A DNA stretch of 64,000 nucleotides, from the NCBI RefSeq assembly GCF_036347135.1, contig NZ_CP108938.1, positions 5,828,001 through 5,892,000 on the forward strand, in the 5' to 3' direction. The stretch's first letter is position 1. The number at the start of each line of letters is the position of its first letter. Positions 55,641-64,000 of the stretch are shown in pieces. The notes beneath the pieces are model-generated. The model had not been told where the DNA came from. It was given only the letters and a program-made list of their open reading frames with translations, and did not search any database. The position numbers were made by a program, and so were the translations under genes. This DNA is from Streptomyces sp. NBC_00775 (lineage in GTDB: Bacteria; Actinomycetota; Actinomycetes; Streptomycetales; Streptomycetaceae).

Positions 55641-56790
55641 CAAGGCGTTCGCGGATCCTGAAGGCCAGGGCGACCGCTTCCAGCGCGCTGTTGAAGGAGA
55701 CCTCCGAGAGCACGCCGGGCGCGGCGACCTGGTCGCCCGCCAGATAGACGCCGTCGCCGCGGTCGATGGAGGGCCGGTCGCGCCAGCTGGTGCCGGGCAG
55801 ATCGACCGCGCCCGTACGGCCGCCCGCGACCGCCTCGCGCCGCCAGGTGACGCGCTCGCGCCAGCCCTCGAAGGCGAGGTCGAGGAGGCGCTCGGCGCGG
55901 ACGGCGCCGGCGGCTCGGGACTCGTGCGGGGCGATCGGGATCTGGCCCTGGATGAGCTGTTCCCCGGCCGGGGCGAGGGTGCGGTCCTGCGCGGTGAACC
56001 TCTCGATCCAGCCGGGCGCGTCCAGGTCGGAGACGGCGAACGCGTCGCCGCGGCGGGTGCGGACCGCCAGGTCGATGAGGGCGGTGCGGCCGCTGGTCCA
56101 GGTCAGCGAGTCGTCCCTGAGGAGGCGGCGGGCGGAGGCGAGGGAGGTGGCGACGATGACGGGACCCCGGTCGACGGGGAGGGCGTCGATCCGGGCCAGG
56201 GTCTCCATGCGCACGCCGAGATTCCATGCCCGGGCGGCCATCCGGTCGATGACACTCGCCCAGCCGCCCCTCGGGTAGTGGGCCTCCGGGGGCAGCCTCG
56301 TGGCGCGGCGCAGCCGTTCCTGCACGAACGCCGCGGAGAGGGAACCGGGGTCGTGGTGGAAGAGGGCGACGGCGGAGTAGTGCGCGGCGGCCCGGGCGCC
56401 TTCCTCTCCCGCCTGTTCGGTGGCCCAGGTCAGGAAGTCGGCGTCCACGGGGGCCTGTTGGGAGGTCCGGCGCAGCAGCTTGAGCATGGAGAAGGGCGGG
56501 GTGCGGCGCAGGGTGCCCTTGTGGTGCAGCCGCAGCCGGGCGGCTTCCAGGGGCGGGACCGGGGCGAGCGGTCCGATCAGGTCCCGCTGCTTGAGCCAGG
56601 TCCAGTGCGGGCCGCCGCTGTAGAGGGCGTGGGGGCCTTCGTTGGTCTTGTACGGGCCTTCGGCGGTCCGCGCCCGCCCGCCGAGGGTGTGGTGGGCTTC
56701 GTACACGGTGACCTTGGCACCGGCTTCGGCGGCGGTGATCGCTGCGGTGAGGCCGGCGAAGCCGCCGCCGATGACGGTGAGGTGGTGCAT
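55624..56790 (-). CDS. NAD(P)/FAD-dependent oxidoreductase (phytoene-desaturase-like)
   Basis: 388 residues. The N-terminal FAD motif is TVIGGGFAGLTAAITAAEAG near residue 6, with ARTAEGPYKTNEGPHALYSG near 42, as in protoporphyrinogen oxidase/phytoene desaturase-type flavoproteins. The C-terminus ends GDGVYLAGDQVAAPGVLSEV, the second FAD contact. The substrate is unknown. Its last four codons and stop (LKHA) are encoded by the SoxR box of the next gene. Confidence 0.85.
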   Translation of the reverse strand: MHHLTVIGGGFAGLTAAITAAEAGAKVTVYEAHHTLGGRARTAEGPYKTNEGPHALYSGGPHWTWLKQRDLIGPLAPVPPLEAARLRLHHKGTLRRTPPFSMLKLLRRTSQQAPVDADFLTWATEQAGEEGARAAAHYSAVALFHHDPGSLSAAFVQERLRRATRLPPEAHYPRGGWASVIDRMAARAWNLGVRMETLARIDALPVDRGPVIVATSLASARRLLRDDSLTWTSGRTALIDLAVRTRRGDAFAVSDLDAPGWIERFTAQDRTLAPAGEQLIQGQIPIAPHESRAAGAVRAERLLDLAFEGWRERVTWRREAVAGGRTGAVDLPGTSWRDRPSIDRGDGVYLAGDQVAAPGVLSEVSFNSALEAVALAFRIRERLDLKHA

Positions 56791-56927
56791 GGCTGGGTCT
56801 CCCTCGGGTTGGGTCGCCTTTCTGTGAGTACGACTGGTTGAGGGCACTGGAATGTGACATCGGGGCCGGATTCTTTTTGTCTTTGCAGGTCAGGGGGATT
56901 GTCAGTGGGGGCGTGCAGGATGGGGGC

Positions 56928-57650
56928 ATGGTGAGGCGAGCGGGCGGTGGCGGCGGCGGTGGGGCCGGTGGGGTCGGCGGGGCTGGGGTGAAGGCGGCGC
57001 GGCGGCCGGAGGTGCGGCTGCCGGCGCTGGAGTCGTACGACGGGTTCGGGCTGGAGCCGGACGGGGATTACGACGGGCTGGAGTTCCGGGAGGTGGACTT
57101 CGTCGGGCAGGACGGCGGGGGCGCCCGCTTCATGGACTGCGCGCTGACGGGGTGCGCGCTGGACGAGACGCGGCTGCACCATGCGCGCGTCCTGGACTCG
57201 GTCCTGACGGGCATACGGGGTGTGGGCACCGATCTCGCCGAGTCGACGCTGCGTGATGTCGAGCTGGTGGACGCCCGGCTGGGCGGGGTGCAGTTGCACG
57301 GCTCCGTGCTGGAGCGTGTCCTGGTCCGCGGCGGCAAGATCGACTATCTGAACCTGCGCAAGGCCCGGCTCAAGGACGTCGTCTTCGAGGGGTGTGTCCT
57401 TGTCGAGCCGGACTTCGGGGGTGCCCGCCTGGAGCGTGTCGAGTTCGTGGACTGCGTCCTCAAGGGGGCGGACTTCACGTCGGCGACGCTTACGGACGTG
57501 GATCTGCGCGGGGCGGCGGAGCTGGACGTCGCGCGGGGGGTGGACCGGCTGGCGGGGGCGGTGATCAGTGCGGGGCAACTGCTGGATCTGGCGCCGGTGT
57601 TGGCCGCGTCTATGGGGATTCGGGTGGAGGGTGGTGGCGGAGAGGGCTGA
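56928..57650 (+). CDS. Pentapeptide repeat protein
   Basis: 240 residues. A Gly-rich N-terminus (1-20) is followed by about 8-9 turns of the A(D/N)LXX pentapeptide pattern (for example ESTLRDVELVDARLGGVQLH, ARLERVEFVDCVLKGADFTS) from residue 70 to 205, forming a quadrilateral helix that mimics DNA; family members (Qnr/MfpA types) protect DNA gyrase from drugs or toxins. No toxin gene is adjacent. ATG at 56928. Confidence 0.85.
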   Translation: MVRRAGGGGGGGAGGVGGAGVKAARRPEVRLPALESYDGFGLEPDGDYDGLEFREVDFVGQDGGGARFMDCALTGCALDETRLHHARVLDSVLTGIRGVGTDLAESTLRDVELVDARLGGVQLHGSVLERVLVRGGKIDYLNLRKARLKDVVFEGCVLVEPDFGGARLERVEFVDCVLKGADFTSATLTDVDLRGAAELDVARGVDRLAGAVISAGQLLDLAPVLAASMGIRVEGGGGEG

Positions 57651-58018
57651 TTCGGGTTTCGCCGCCGTTGTGGGGGCGCGCGGTGTGGGGGCGCGCGGTG
57701 TGGTGCGTGGGGCAGGGCCGGGTCGGGGGTATCCGTCCTCGGTCTGGCGCGGAATCGGTTGGGTTTTAAGGGGGCGGCGTTGACGCGCCATCCGCTGCGG
57801 GCGGACACCCCCGACCCGGCCCCTCGGCGCCGTCAGCGGCCGCCGGTGCGTGGGGGTGTGCGTTCCGCCCCCCGTACTCGGTTCCTTGGCGCCGTCGGCG
57901 GTTGGCGGTGGGGGGTGTGCGTCCCCCCGTCCGCACCCGGTGCCTTGGCGCTGTCAGCGGCTGGCGGTGTGTGGGGGGTGTGCGTTCTTGTTCTGGCTTC
58001 GCTCTCCTCCGGACGGTC
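57651..58018. repeat. Three imperfect ~60-bp tandem repeats after the pentapeptide gene
   Basis: Three copies of CTTGGCGCCGTCAGCGG followed by (C/T)GGCGGTG, a G-run, TGTGCGT and a C-run, starting at 57823, 57884 and 57943 (periods 61 and 59 bp), end the region before the next gene. No ORF with homology seen in 57651-58018. Confidence 0.8.
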
Positions 58019-58552
58019 CTAGGAGAGTCTGGGGAAGCGGGCCTCCAGTGTCCAGATCGCCGGGTTGTCGCGGAGCGGCTCGTGCAGGTCGGTGAGGTCG
58101 GCGAGGAGGTCGTGGAGGAAGTCGCGGGCCTCTCGGCGGAGTTCGGAGTGGGAGAAGGTCAGCGGTTCCTCGTCGCGGTGCATCCAGTCGGCCTCGATGT
58201 CCACCCAGCCGAAGCGGCGCTCGAAGAGCATGCGGTCGGTGGATTCGGTGAAGTCGAGCTCCGCGTGCTGGGGGCGGGAGGCGCGGCTGCCGCGCGGGTC
58301 CTGGTCGAGTTGCTCCACGATGTCGCACAGCGCCCACGCGAAGTCGAGAACCGGTACCCATCCCCAGGCTGTGGACAGCTCCCGGTCCGCCTTGGTGTCG
58401 GCGAGGTAGACGTCGCCGCAGAACAGGTCGTGGCGGAGTGCGTGGACGTCCGCCCGGCGGTAGTCCGTCTGGGGCGGGTCCGGGAAGCGGTTGGAGAGGG
58501 CGTAGCCGATGTCGAGCACGTATGTGATGGTGTCATGCCCTCGTAGAATCAT
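58019..58552 (-). CDS. Hypothetical protein (177 residues)
   Basis: No known domain recognised. The sequence is compact and well conserved looking: YVLDIGYALSNRFPDPPQTD at the start, WGWVPVLDFAWALCDIVEQL near 85, ERRFGWVDIEADWM near 125, and a helical end. Rich in Asp and Trp; possibly a binding or immunity-type protein. The ATG at 58552 faces the start of the M1 peptidase gene across one CATG; a further-in GTG at VLDIGYAL is possible. Confidence 0.7.
   Translation of the reverse strand: MILRGHDTITYVLDIGYALSNRFPDPPQTDYRRADVHALRHDLFCGDVYLADTKADRELSTAWGWVPVLDFAWALCDIVEQLDQDPRGSRASRPQHAELDFTESTDRMLFERRFGWVDIEADWMHRDEEPLTFSHSELRREARDFLHDLLADLTDLHEPLRDNPAIWTLEARFPRLS
58545..58550 (+). promoter_or_regulatory. 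-10 element TAGAAT, probably leaderless promoter of the M1 peptidase gene
   Basis: A perfect vegetative -10 (TAGAAT) immediately before the ATG at 58551. A start site 7 bases further falls on the GTG at 58557, which could be the real start codon. Confidence 0.45.
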
Positions 58553-59963
58553 GGGTGTGCCCCGATCTTCCGCCACCGTCCCCTTTGCCCTGGCGCTCGC
58601 CGTCGTCCTGACCGCGTGCGGTGGAGGGGGCGTGCACGGGAAACCCGGCGCGTCCGGTGTCCGTGATCCGTACTTTCCGAAGATGGGCAACGGGGGGTAC
58701 GACGTCAGTCACTACGGGCTGACACTGTCGTACGACCCGCGCCGCAAGCATCTCGACGGTACGGCTGAGATCACGGCTCGGGCCACGCAGAACCTCAGTG
58801 CTTTCCACCTCGATCTCAAGGGGCTGGACGTCGAGAGCGTCACCGTCGAGGGCAAGGCGGCCCGGTGGAACCGGGACGGCCAGGAGCTGACCGTGCGCCC
58901 GCACGACGACCTCGACAAGGGGGAGACGTTCCGGGCGACGGTCCGGTACTCGGGCCCGCCCGAGACGATCACCGACCCGGACACCTCGGAGGAGGGCTGG
59001 CTGCGCACGGCCGACGGCGCGGTGGGGCTGGGGGAGCCGACGGGTTCGATGGCGTGGTTCCCCGGCAACCACCACCCCTCAGACAAGGCGTCGTACGACA
59101 TCAGGATCACCGTTCCGGAGGGGCTCAAGGCCGTTTCCAATGGTGAGTTGATGAGTGAGACGACCGCCAAGGGGCGTCGGACTTTTGACTGGCACGCCGC
59201 CGAACCGATGGCGAGCTATGTCGCGACGCTTGCGATCGGCAAGTACGACATCACCCGCTCGACTACGAAGAACGGGCTGCCGGTGTACGTCGCCGTGGAC
59301 CCGACGCAGGTGAAGGCCAGCAAGAAGGTGCTCGCCCAGATCCCCGAGATCATGGACTGGGAGGAGTACAACTTCGGCCCGTACCCCTTCTCCTCGACCG
59401 GCGCGATCGTGGACCGCGGCGACGACGCGGGCTATGCCCTGGAGAGCCAGACCCGGCCCTTCTTCCCCGGCGCCCCCGACACCGAGACCCTCGTCCACGA
59501 ACTGGCCCACCAGTGGTACGGCGACTCGGTGACGCCCGAGTCCTGGCGGGACATGTGGCTCAACGAGGGCTTCGCCACGTACGCGGAGTGGCTGTGGCAG
59601 GAGGACCACGACGGCGACACGGCCGACGAGATCTTCAACTCCCTCTACAAGGGCGACTATTACGACGACCCCGCCGACAATGAGGCCGTTTGGGCCTTTC
59701 CCCCGGCGAAGCCCTCCAGCGCGGCGCACATCTCCGACAGCCCGGTCTACGAGCGCGGTGCGATGGTCCTCCACAAGATCCGCCAGGCCGTCGGCGACGA
59801 CACGTTCTACGACATCATCCAGGGCTGGGCCGCCACCCACCGCCACGGCAACGCGGACACCGACGACTTCACGGCGTACGTCGAGAAGAAGGCGCCCGAC
59901 AAGGACTTCGCGGAGATCTGGAAGGACTGGCTGTACGGGGAGGGGAAGCCGGACCACCCGTGA
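58551..59963 (+). CDS. M1 family zinc metallopeptidase, lipoprotein
   Basis: 470 residues. The lipobox LTAC near residue 23 makes it a secreted lipoprotein. Catalytic signature VHELAHQWYGDS near residue 310 (HExxH), with the third zinc ligand Glu in LNEGFATYAEW 18 residues on; YALESQTRP near 290 replaces the usual GAMEN substrate motif, as in other actinobacterial secreted M1 peptidases. An aminopeptidase acting outside the membrane. See the -10 element for the alternative start. Confidence 0.92.
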   Translation: MGVPRSSATVPFALALAVVLTACGGGGVHGKPGASGVRDPYFPKMGNGGYDVSHYGLTLSYDPRRKHLDGTAEITARATQNLSAFHLDLKGLDVESVTVEGKAARWNRDGQELTVRPHDDLDKGETFRATVRYSGPPETITDPDTSEEGWLRTADGAVGLGEPTGSMAWFPGNHHPSDKASYDIRITVPEGLKAVSNGELMSETTAKGRRTFDWHAAEPMASYVATLAIGKYDITRSTTKNGLPVYVAVDPTQVKASKKVLAQIPEIMDWEEYNFGPYPFSSTGAIVDRGDDAGYALESQTRPFFPGAPDTETLVHELAHQWYGDSVTPESWRDMWLNEGFATYAEWLWQEDHDGDTADEIFNSLYKGDYYDDPADNEAVWAFPPAKPSSAAHISDSPVYERGAMVLHKIRQAVGDDTFYDIIQGWAATHRHGNADTDDFTAYVEKKAPDKDFAEIWKDWLYGEGKPDHP

Positions 59964-60009
59964 GGAGGAGGGGTGGCCCGGCTTGGTCGTGACGGGTGTG
60001 CCGTAGCGG

Positions 60010-61656
60010 CTAGTTCACGTTGACCGCGGTCCAGGCCGAGGCGACGGCCTGGTACTCGGCGCTGCTCGCGCCGTACAGGTCGCTCGCCGCCTTGAGGGTG
60101 GCGACGCGGGCGCCCGCGTAGTCCGTGGAGGACGTGAAGTACGTGGTCAGGGCCTTGTACCAGATCTGGTCGGCCTTGGCGCGGCCGATGCCGGTGACCG
60201 TGGAGCCGTTGTACGTGGGCGAGTTGTAGCTGACGCCGTTGATGGTCTTCGCGCCGCTGCCCTCGCTCAGCAGGTAGAAGAAGTGGTTGGCGACGCCCGA
60301 GGAGTAGTGCACATCGAGGCGGCCGACCGTGCGGGACCAGTAGTCGGCGGAGCCGCCGTCCTTGCTGGGCTTGTCCATGTAGCGCAGCGGGGTGCCGTCG
60401 CCGTTGATGTCGATCTTCTCGCCGATGAGGTAGTCGCCCACGTCGGAGGAGTTGTTCGCGTAGAACTCGACCGAGGTGCCGAAGATATCGGAGGTCGCCT
60501 CGTTGAGACCGCCGGACTCGCGGGTGTACTTCAGCCCGGCGGTGGCGGCGGTCAGGCCGTGGCTCATCTCGTGCCCGGCGACGTCGAGCGAGGTCAGCGG
60601 GTGGGTGTTGCTGATGCCGTCGCCGTACGTCATGCAGAAGCAGCTGTCGGACCAGAAGGCGTTGACGTACGCGCTGCCGTAGTGGACGCGGGAGTAGGCG
60701 GCCTTGCCGTCGCCGGCGATGCCGTTGCGGTTGAACGCGGACTTGTAGAAGTCCCAGGTCACGGCGGCGCCGTAGGCGGCGTCGACGGCCGCGGTCTGGC
60801 GGTTGGCGGGGGTGCCGTCGCCCCAGCTGTCGTCCGCGTCGTGGAAGAGGGTGCCCGTGCCGGTCGTACCGCCGTTGAGGTCGTACGTCTTGTGGCCGCC
60901 GCGGCCTCCGTCGGTCAGGTCGTAGCCGCCGGAGGTGGAGGCGGTGCTGCCGACGGTGACGGTGCCGCTGTACTCGCTGGTGCCCGTGCCGGTGTCGATG
61001 GCCTCGTAGCCGTACAGCTTCTTGCCGGTGGCGGCGTCGGTGATGACGTGCAGCTCGCTCGGGGTGCCGTCCTTCTGTACGCCCTTGACGACGGACTCGT
61101 ACGCGAGGACCGGCTTGGCCGGGACGGCCCAGACGATCTTGCGGGTGGTGGTGGAGGTGGTCTTCGCGGCGGACTTCTCGGAACTTGCCGCGCTCAGGGC
61201 GGACTTCTTCGCGGCGGACGCGGATACGGCGGCCGCGGTGGACGCGACGGATATCCGGGCCTTGGCCGCCTTGTCCACGCCTTTGAGGTGGCCGCTCTTC
61301 GTCACATGCGTGACCAGGTCGCCGCCGAGGACGGGCAGTCCGGCGTACGTCCGCTCGTAGCGGGTGTGGACGGTGCCGTTCGCGTCCTTGACGACATCCC
61401 GGACGACGAGCTTCTCCTGGGCGCCGAGCCCGAGCTCCCCGGCGGTCGAAACGGCGTCGGCCTGGGCCGACTTGATGGCCGCCACGCGGGCCGACGCGCT
61501 CAGCGGCAGGGCGGTCGCCCCGCTGGTGTGCTCCGGGGCGGCGGTGGCCGACCCGTTCTGCACGGCGAGCACGACCATCGCGGCGGACGCGGCGAGGGCG
61601 GCGGCACGCAGTGCGGTCTTGCGCGGGGTGTGCGCGGCACGGGAGTGCAGTCTCAC
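60010..61656 (-). CDS. Secreted M4 (thermolysin-type) metallopeptidase
   Basis: 548 residues: signal peptide (1-45), FTP/propeptide domain (about 60-190, SARVAAIKSAQADAVSTAG, YERTYAGLPVLGGDLV), and M4 catalytic domain with HEMSH near 375 (HExxH), the second-ligand Glu in SGGLNEATSDIFGT 19 residues later, and catalytic His in GVANHFFYLL near 480. An extracellular neutral protease, made as a zymogen. The GTG at 61656 has AAGGAG at 6-bp spacing and excludes the upstream ORF extension. Confidence 0.93.
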   Translation of the reverse strand: MRLHSRAAHTPRKTALRAAALAASAAMVVLAVQNGSATAAPEHTSGATALPLSASARVAAIKSAQADAVSTAGELGLGAQEKLVVRDVVKDANGTVHTRYERTYAGLPVLGGDLVTHVTKSGHLKGVDKAAKARISVASTAAAVSASAAKKSALSAASSEKSAAKTTSTTTRKIVWAVPAKPVLAYESVVKGVQKDGTPSELHVITDAATGKKLYGYEAIDTGTGTSEYSGTVTVGSTASTSGGYDLTDGGRGGHKTYDLNGGTTGTGTLFHDADDSWGDGTPANRQTAAVDAAYGAAVTWDFYKSAFNRNGIAGDGKAAYSRVHYGSAYVNAFWSDSCFCMTYGDGISNTHPLTSLDVAGHEMSHGLTAATAGLKYTRESGGLNEATSDIFGTSVEFYANNSSDVGDYLIGEKIDINGDGTPLRYMDKPSKDGGSADYWSRTVGRLDVHYSSGVANHFFYLLSEGSGAKTINGVSYNSPTYNGSTVTGIGRAKADQIWYKALTTYFTSSTDYAGARVATLKAASDLYGASSAEYQAVASAWTAVNVN

Positions 61657-61829
61657 TCGAACTCCTTCAGACAAGCCACAGATGAGCCACAACGGACTCA
61701 CAGGCGTGGGGCATGAGGGTGGGGCCTGAGGGGAAGTGCGAGGAGAGGGTGACACCTGACACCCCCTGTTTGACAGGGGGCGGTCAACTTTTTACATGTT
61801 CGTATCCGAAAGCCGTGCGCTCGGCTCCG
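61657..61829. other. Promoter-side gap of the M4 peptidase
   Basis: About 170 bp holding the promoter of the peptidase; CACCTGACACCCCCTGTTTG (61755 region) with TTTGACAGGGGG is the most A/T-rich part. Nothing else defined. Confidence 0.3.
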
Positions 61830-62048
61830 CTATGCGGGCGGCCGGAATGTATCCAACTCGGCGAGCAGCAGGCCGATCCACGGGTCGGGGTCGGCCGGGT
61901 CGGGATGGCGGGCGAGGGCGAGAGGGAGGAGGGTGAGACGCGCGCGGTGCAAGCTGTCGGGGGCGACGGTGGGACGGGGGGACTGGCCATCGCGCCTCTT
62001 CGGGCGGATGCGGTCGAGCGCATGGCATCGAGGCTGGGTGTCTGCCAC
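61830..62048 (-). CDS. Possible small protein (72 residues)
   Basis: A GTG start with an excellent ribosome binding site (GGGAGG, 5 bases upstream) and codon use like real genes support it. The protein is Arg/Pro-rich then ends with a helical LGLLLAELDTF-like stretch (IGLLLAELDTFRPPA). No family recognised. It is divergent from the Nudix-like gene, 42 bp away. Only moderately supported. Confidence 0.4.
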   Translation of the reverse strand: MADTQPRCHALDRIRPKRRDGQSPRPTVAPDSLHRARLTLLPLALARHPDPADPDPWIGLLLAELDTFRPPA

Positions 62049-62090
62049 GCTTGCCTCCCGGCTGAAGGGTGACTCCTGTCAGGGGTTCCG

Positions 62091-63335
62091 ATGACACGGC
62101 GACGAACGTCCGATTGGCGCGAGGCTCGGTTCAGGCAACTGCACGCGTATGTCAGCCAGTTGGTTGCCCCCCTCATCACCAAGTCTCTTGAGGAGCAGTC
62201 CGGCGACATCGCGGTTCCCGGTCTCCCGCTGCTCACCCGCCGGGGCTGGATCCCGCGCAGACCGCTCCCGCTGGACCAGGTTCAGCTGAACTACTCCGCG
62301 CCCCGCGCCGACACCTTCGACGCGGCCAAGCGGCTGCTGGCGCCCTACTGGCCGGCCGTCGAGGGGATGCGCGTCCCCACGTACTCCGCCGCCGTGCTCC
62401 AGTTCGCGAAGCCGCCCATGTTCTTCGACGCTCCGTCGTTCCGCCTGCTCGGCCTTGATCCGACGGCCTCGGAACGGACGGGCCGTTCGACCGCCCTCCA
62501 GTTCACCATGGGGTCGTACTACGACTGGATCGACACGGGCGAGGCGCTCGGTTACGAGGCCGCCAAGCGCTATGCGGAGTCCGGCGGTGCCTCGATCATC
62601 GGCCCCTACCGTGAGTCCCTTAGGGGGCCCTTCGACTTCGCCGGCCGGTGTGCGACGCCCGGCATCAACACGCTCACCATCCGTGCGTCACGGCGCCGTT
62701 CGTTCTTCTATCTGCACCGGCGCACCTCGGTGGCCACCGCCCGTGGCACCGTCCACGTGGTCCCGGCGGGCGAGTTCCAGCCCTCCGGCGGTGACACCGA
62801 GGGACACGCCGTGGGAGGAGCCGACCTCGACGTGCGGTCCACGATCATCCGGGAGTACATGGAGGAGATCCTCGGACGCCCCGACGTGATCAATCCGACG
62901 GAGCACGTCACACCGGTCGACTTCATGTCCGACCCGGAGTACGCCGCCGTGGAGTCGGCTCTGCGCGGGGGCGGTGCCCAGTGCCACTACCTGGGAACCG
63001 GGCTCTACCCGCTCACGTGGAAGCCCGAGATCCTCATGGTGTGCGTCTTCGACGAGCGGCTCTTCGACCGGGTTTTCGCGGAGATGTTCAACTCGGTGCA
63101 AGAAGGCGACCTTGAGGGCCCGGGCGGCCGGCTGCTGGACGAGGACGACCGTCTCCCGGGCACGATCCACTTCCTCTTCGGCCCCAGGAAACGCCCTTAT
63201 CAGGGACTGCCCTTCGACGAGGAAACCGTCGCGAGCTACGCGAACGACCCGACCACCCTGCCCGCGGCACGGGCCTGTCTGAAGCTGGCCTGGCAGCATC
63301 GGGGACACCTGAACATCCCGACGGCCCGAACCTGA
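62091..63335 (+). CDS. Protein with Nudix-like C-terminal half, unknown function
   Basis: 414 residues. The N-terminal half (1-190) has no recognised domain. Around residue 200-290, FFYLHRRTSV, VHVVPAGEFQPSG and IIREYMEEILGRPD resemble a Nudix fold with a Nudix-box-like RExxEExxG stretch, as found C-terminal to some regulators in streptomycetes. The function is not known. The ATG at 62091 has only AGGGG upstream. It is followed after 10 bp by a HAD hydrolase gene, so they form an operon. Confidence 0.65.
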   Translation: MTRRRTSDWREARFRQLHAYVSQLVAPLITKSLEEQSGDIAVPGLPLLTRRGWIPRRPLPLDQVQLNYSAPRADTFDAAKRLLAPYWPAVEGMRVPTYSAAVLQFAKPPMFFDAPSFRLLGLDPTASERTGRSTALQFTMGSYYDWIDTGEALGYEAAKRYAESGGASIIGPYRESLRGPFDFAGRCATPGINTLTIRASRRRSFFYLHRRTSVATARGTVHVVPAGEFQPSGGDTEGHAVGGADLDVRSTIIREYMEEILGRPDVINPTEHVTPVDFMSDPEYAAVESALRGGGAQCHYLGTGLYPLTWKPEILMVCVFDERLFDRVFAEMFNSVQEGDLEGPGGRLLDEDDRLPGTIHFLFGPRKRPYQGLPFDEETVASYANDPTTLPAARACLKLAWQHRGHLNIPTART

Positions 63336-63345
63336 AGGAGAACCC

Positions 63346-63963
63346 ATGGCGGACGCTTCGGCTTCGCACCGACCCGGCTGGCTGCTCTGCGACTTCGCCG
63401 GTGTGCTCGGCCTGCATCAGCCGGAGGAACTGCGGCAGCGGATGGCCGCGGTCGCGCACGCCGAGTTCGGGCCCTTCTGGGAGGCCTACTGGGCCGAACG
63501 CCAGGCGTACGACGCCGGCGACCTCTCCCGCGGGGACTACTGGAAGCGGGTCGGGGCCCGGATCGACGCCGACTGGCCCGAGGCCCTGATCGTTACCCTG
63601 GACGAACTCGACGTCGAGAGCTGGCTGTTCCCCAACCAGGAGACGCTGCGGGTGGTCGCGGAGATGAGGGCGGCGGGCACGCGGCTGGCCGTGCTGTCCA
63701 ACGCCCCCCTCTCCCTGGGCGCCGCCCTGCGCGCGCTGGCCTGGCTGGAGCCGTTCGACCAGGTGATCTGCAGCAGCGAGATCCGTGCCGCGAAGCCCGA
63801 TCCGGCCGCCTATCTGACGGCGCTGGAGATCCTGGGGGCCACCGCGGACGAGGTCGTCTTCGTGGACGACCGCCAGGTCAATGTCGAGGGCGCAGCGGTC
63901 CTCGGAATCCGGTCCGTGCTCTTCTCCGACGCGGCCCGGCTCCGCCGCGATCTGCTCGGCTGA
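63346..63963 (+). CDS. HAD-IA family hydrolase-like protein
   Basis: 205 residues. HAD motifs: LLCDFAGVLGL at residue 13 (the nucleophile Asp is present but the second Asp of DxD is Ala), LAVLSNAPLSLG (motif II) near 115, KPDPAAYLTAL (motif III Lys) near 147, VFVDDRQVNVEGA (motif IV) near 168. The missing general-acid Asp is typical of HAD proteins that form an ester intermediate without phosphatase activity (haloacid dehalogenase/epoxide-hydrolase-N-like), so phosphatase action is doubtful. GAAGGAGAA precedes the ATG. Its downstream neighbour is beyond the window. Confidence 0.82.
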   Translation: MADASASHRPGWLLCDFAGVLGLHQPEELRQRMAAVAHAEFGPFWEAYWAERQAYDAGDLSRGDYWKRVGARIDADWPEALIVTLDELDVESWLFPNQETLRVVAEMRAAGTRLAVLSNAPLSLGAALRALAWLEPFDQVICSSEIRAAKPDPAAYLTALEILGATADEVVFVDDRQVNVEGAAVLGIRSVLFSDAARLRRDLLG

Positions 63964-64000
63964 CCGGCCAGGGAAACGGATGGTCGGGCAGATGCTGGTA

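Overview
The window is chromosomal DNA of a Streptomyces (or very close relative). GC and third-position GC are very high, GTG starts are common, and genes typical of the genus are present (mshA, msiK, phoU/phoR-phoP, an SCO4226-like nickel-binding protein, DUF2516, carD followed by ispD-ispF-cysS-rlmB). From about 17.7 kb to 47 kb the order mshA, gpmA, nickel protein, phoU, phoRP, carD, ispDF, cysS, rlmB, DoxX, nucleotidyltransferase, msiK matches the S. coelicolor order SCO4204 to SCO4240 as I remember it. No CRISPR array, intact prophage or obvious secondary-metabolite cluster is visible.

Layout. 1-16.7 kb is accessory: the 3' end of a HelD-type RNA polymerase recycling ATPase, short-chain and F420/flavin-type oxidoreductases, a UvrA paralogue, GNAT enzymes and three sigma factors carrying C-terminal SnoaL-like domains (ECF41 type). 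Each sigma factor sits beside a small oxidoreductase/epimerase or carboxymuconolactone-decarboxylase gene. A TGTCACA-N16-(C/T)GTC promoter lies upstream of all three partner genes. 16.7-19.4 kb holds a DUF1062 gene that looks disrupted and a conserved block (XRE regulator, HbhA-like lysine-rich protein, DUF2516 membrane protein) that matches Rv0474-Rv0476 of M. tuberculosis. 19.4-30.8 kb holds a REC-PP2C phosphatase, an NlpC/P60 hydrolase, a methyltransferase, mshA, a Tat-exported beta-helix protein, an AraC/DUF2000 divergent pair, an MFS exporter and gpmA.

30.8-37.3 kb holds an integrase remnant, a glycine-rich secreted protein ending in RTX repeats, an SCO4226-like nickel-binding protein, a 50-residue Cys-rich peptide and the phosphate regulon control genes phoU / phoR-phoP around a PHO box. 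38-47.6 kb is housekeeping: CarD, MEP isoprenoid enzymes, CysS, RlmB, a DoxX protein, a sugar nucleotidyltransferase and the multi-sugar importer ATPase MsiK, followed by tRNA-Thr(TGT). 48-58 kb holds membrane and resistance-type genes, including a quinone oxidoreductase-MFS operon preceded by a perfect 20-bp SoxR-type palindrome. 58-64 kb has secreted M1 and M4 metallopeptidases and a Nudix-like/HAD gene pair.

The most interesting signals are the three ECF41 sigma modules packed into 9 kb with matching promoters, two of which fire divergently from one duplicated promoter region. Next are the SoxR operator that overlaps a stop codon, the Cys-rich peptide beside the nickel protein, the AT-rich operator in front of the XRE-hbhA block, and a dispersed palindrome with a conserved tail found three times. 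Short exact tandem duplications are unusually frequent in the intergenic DNA.
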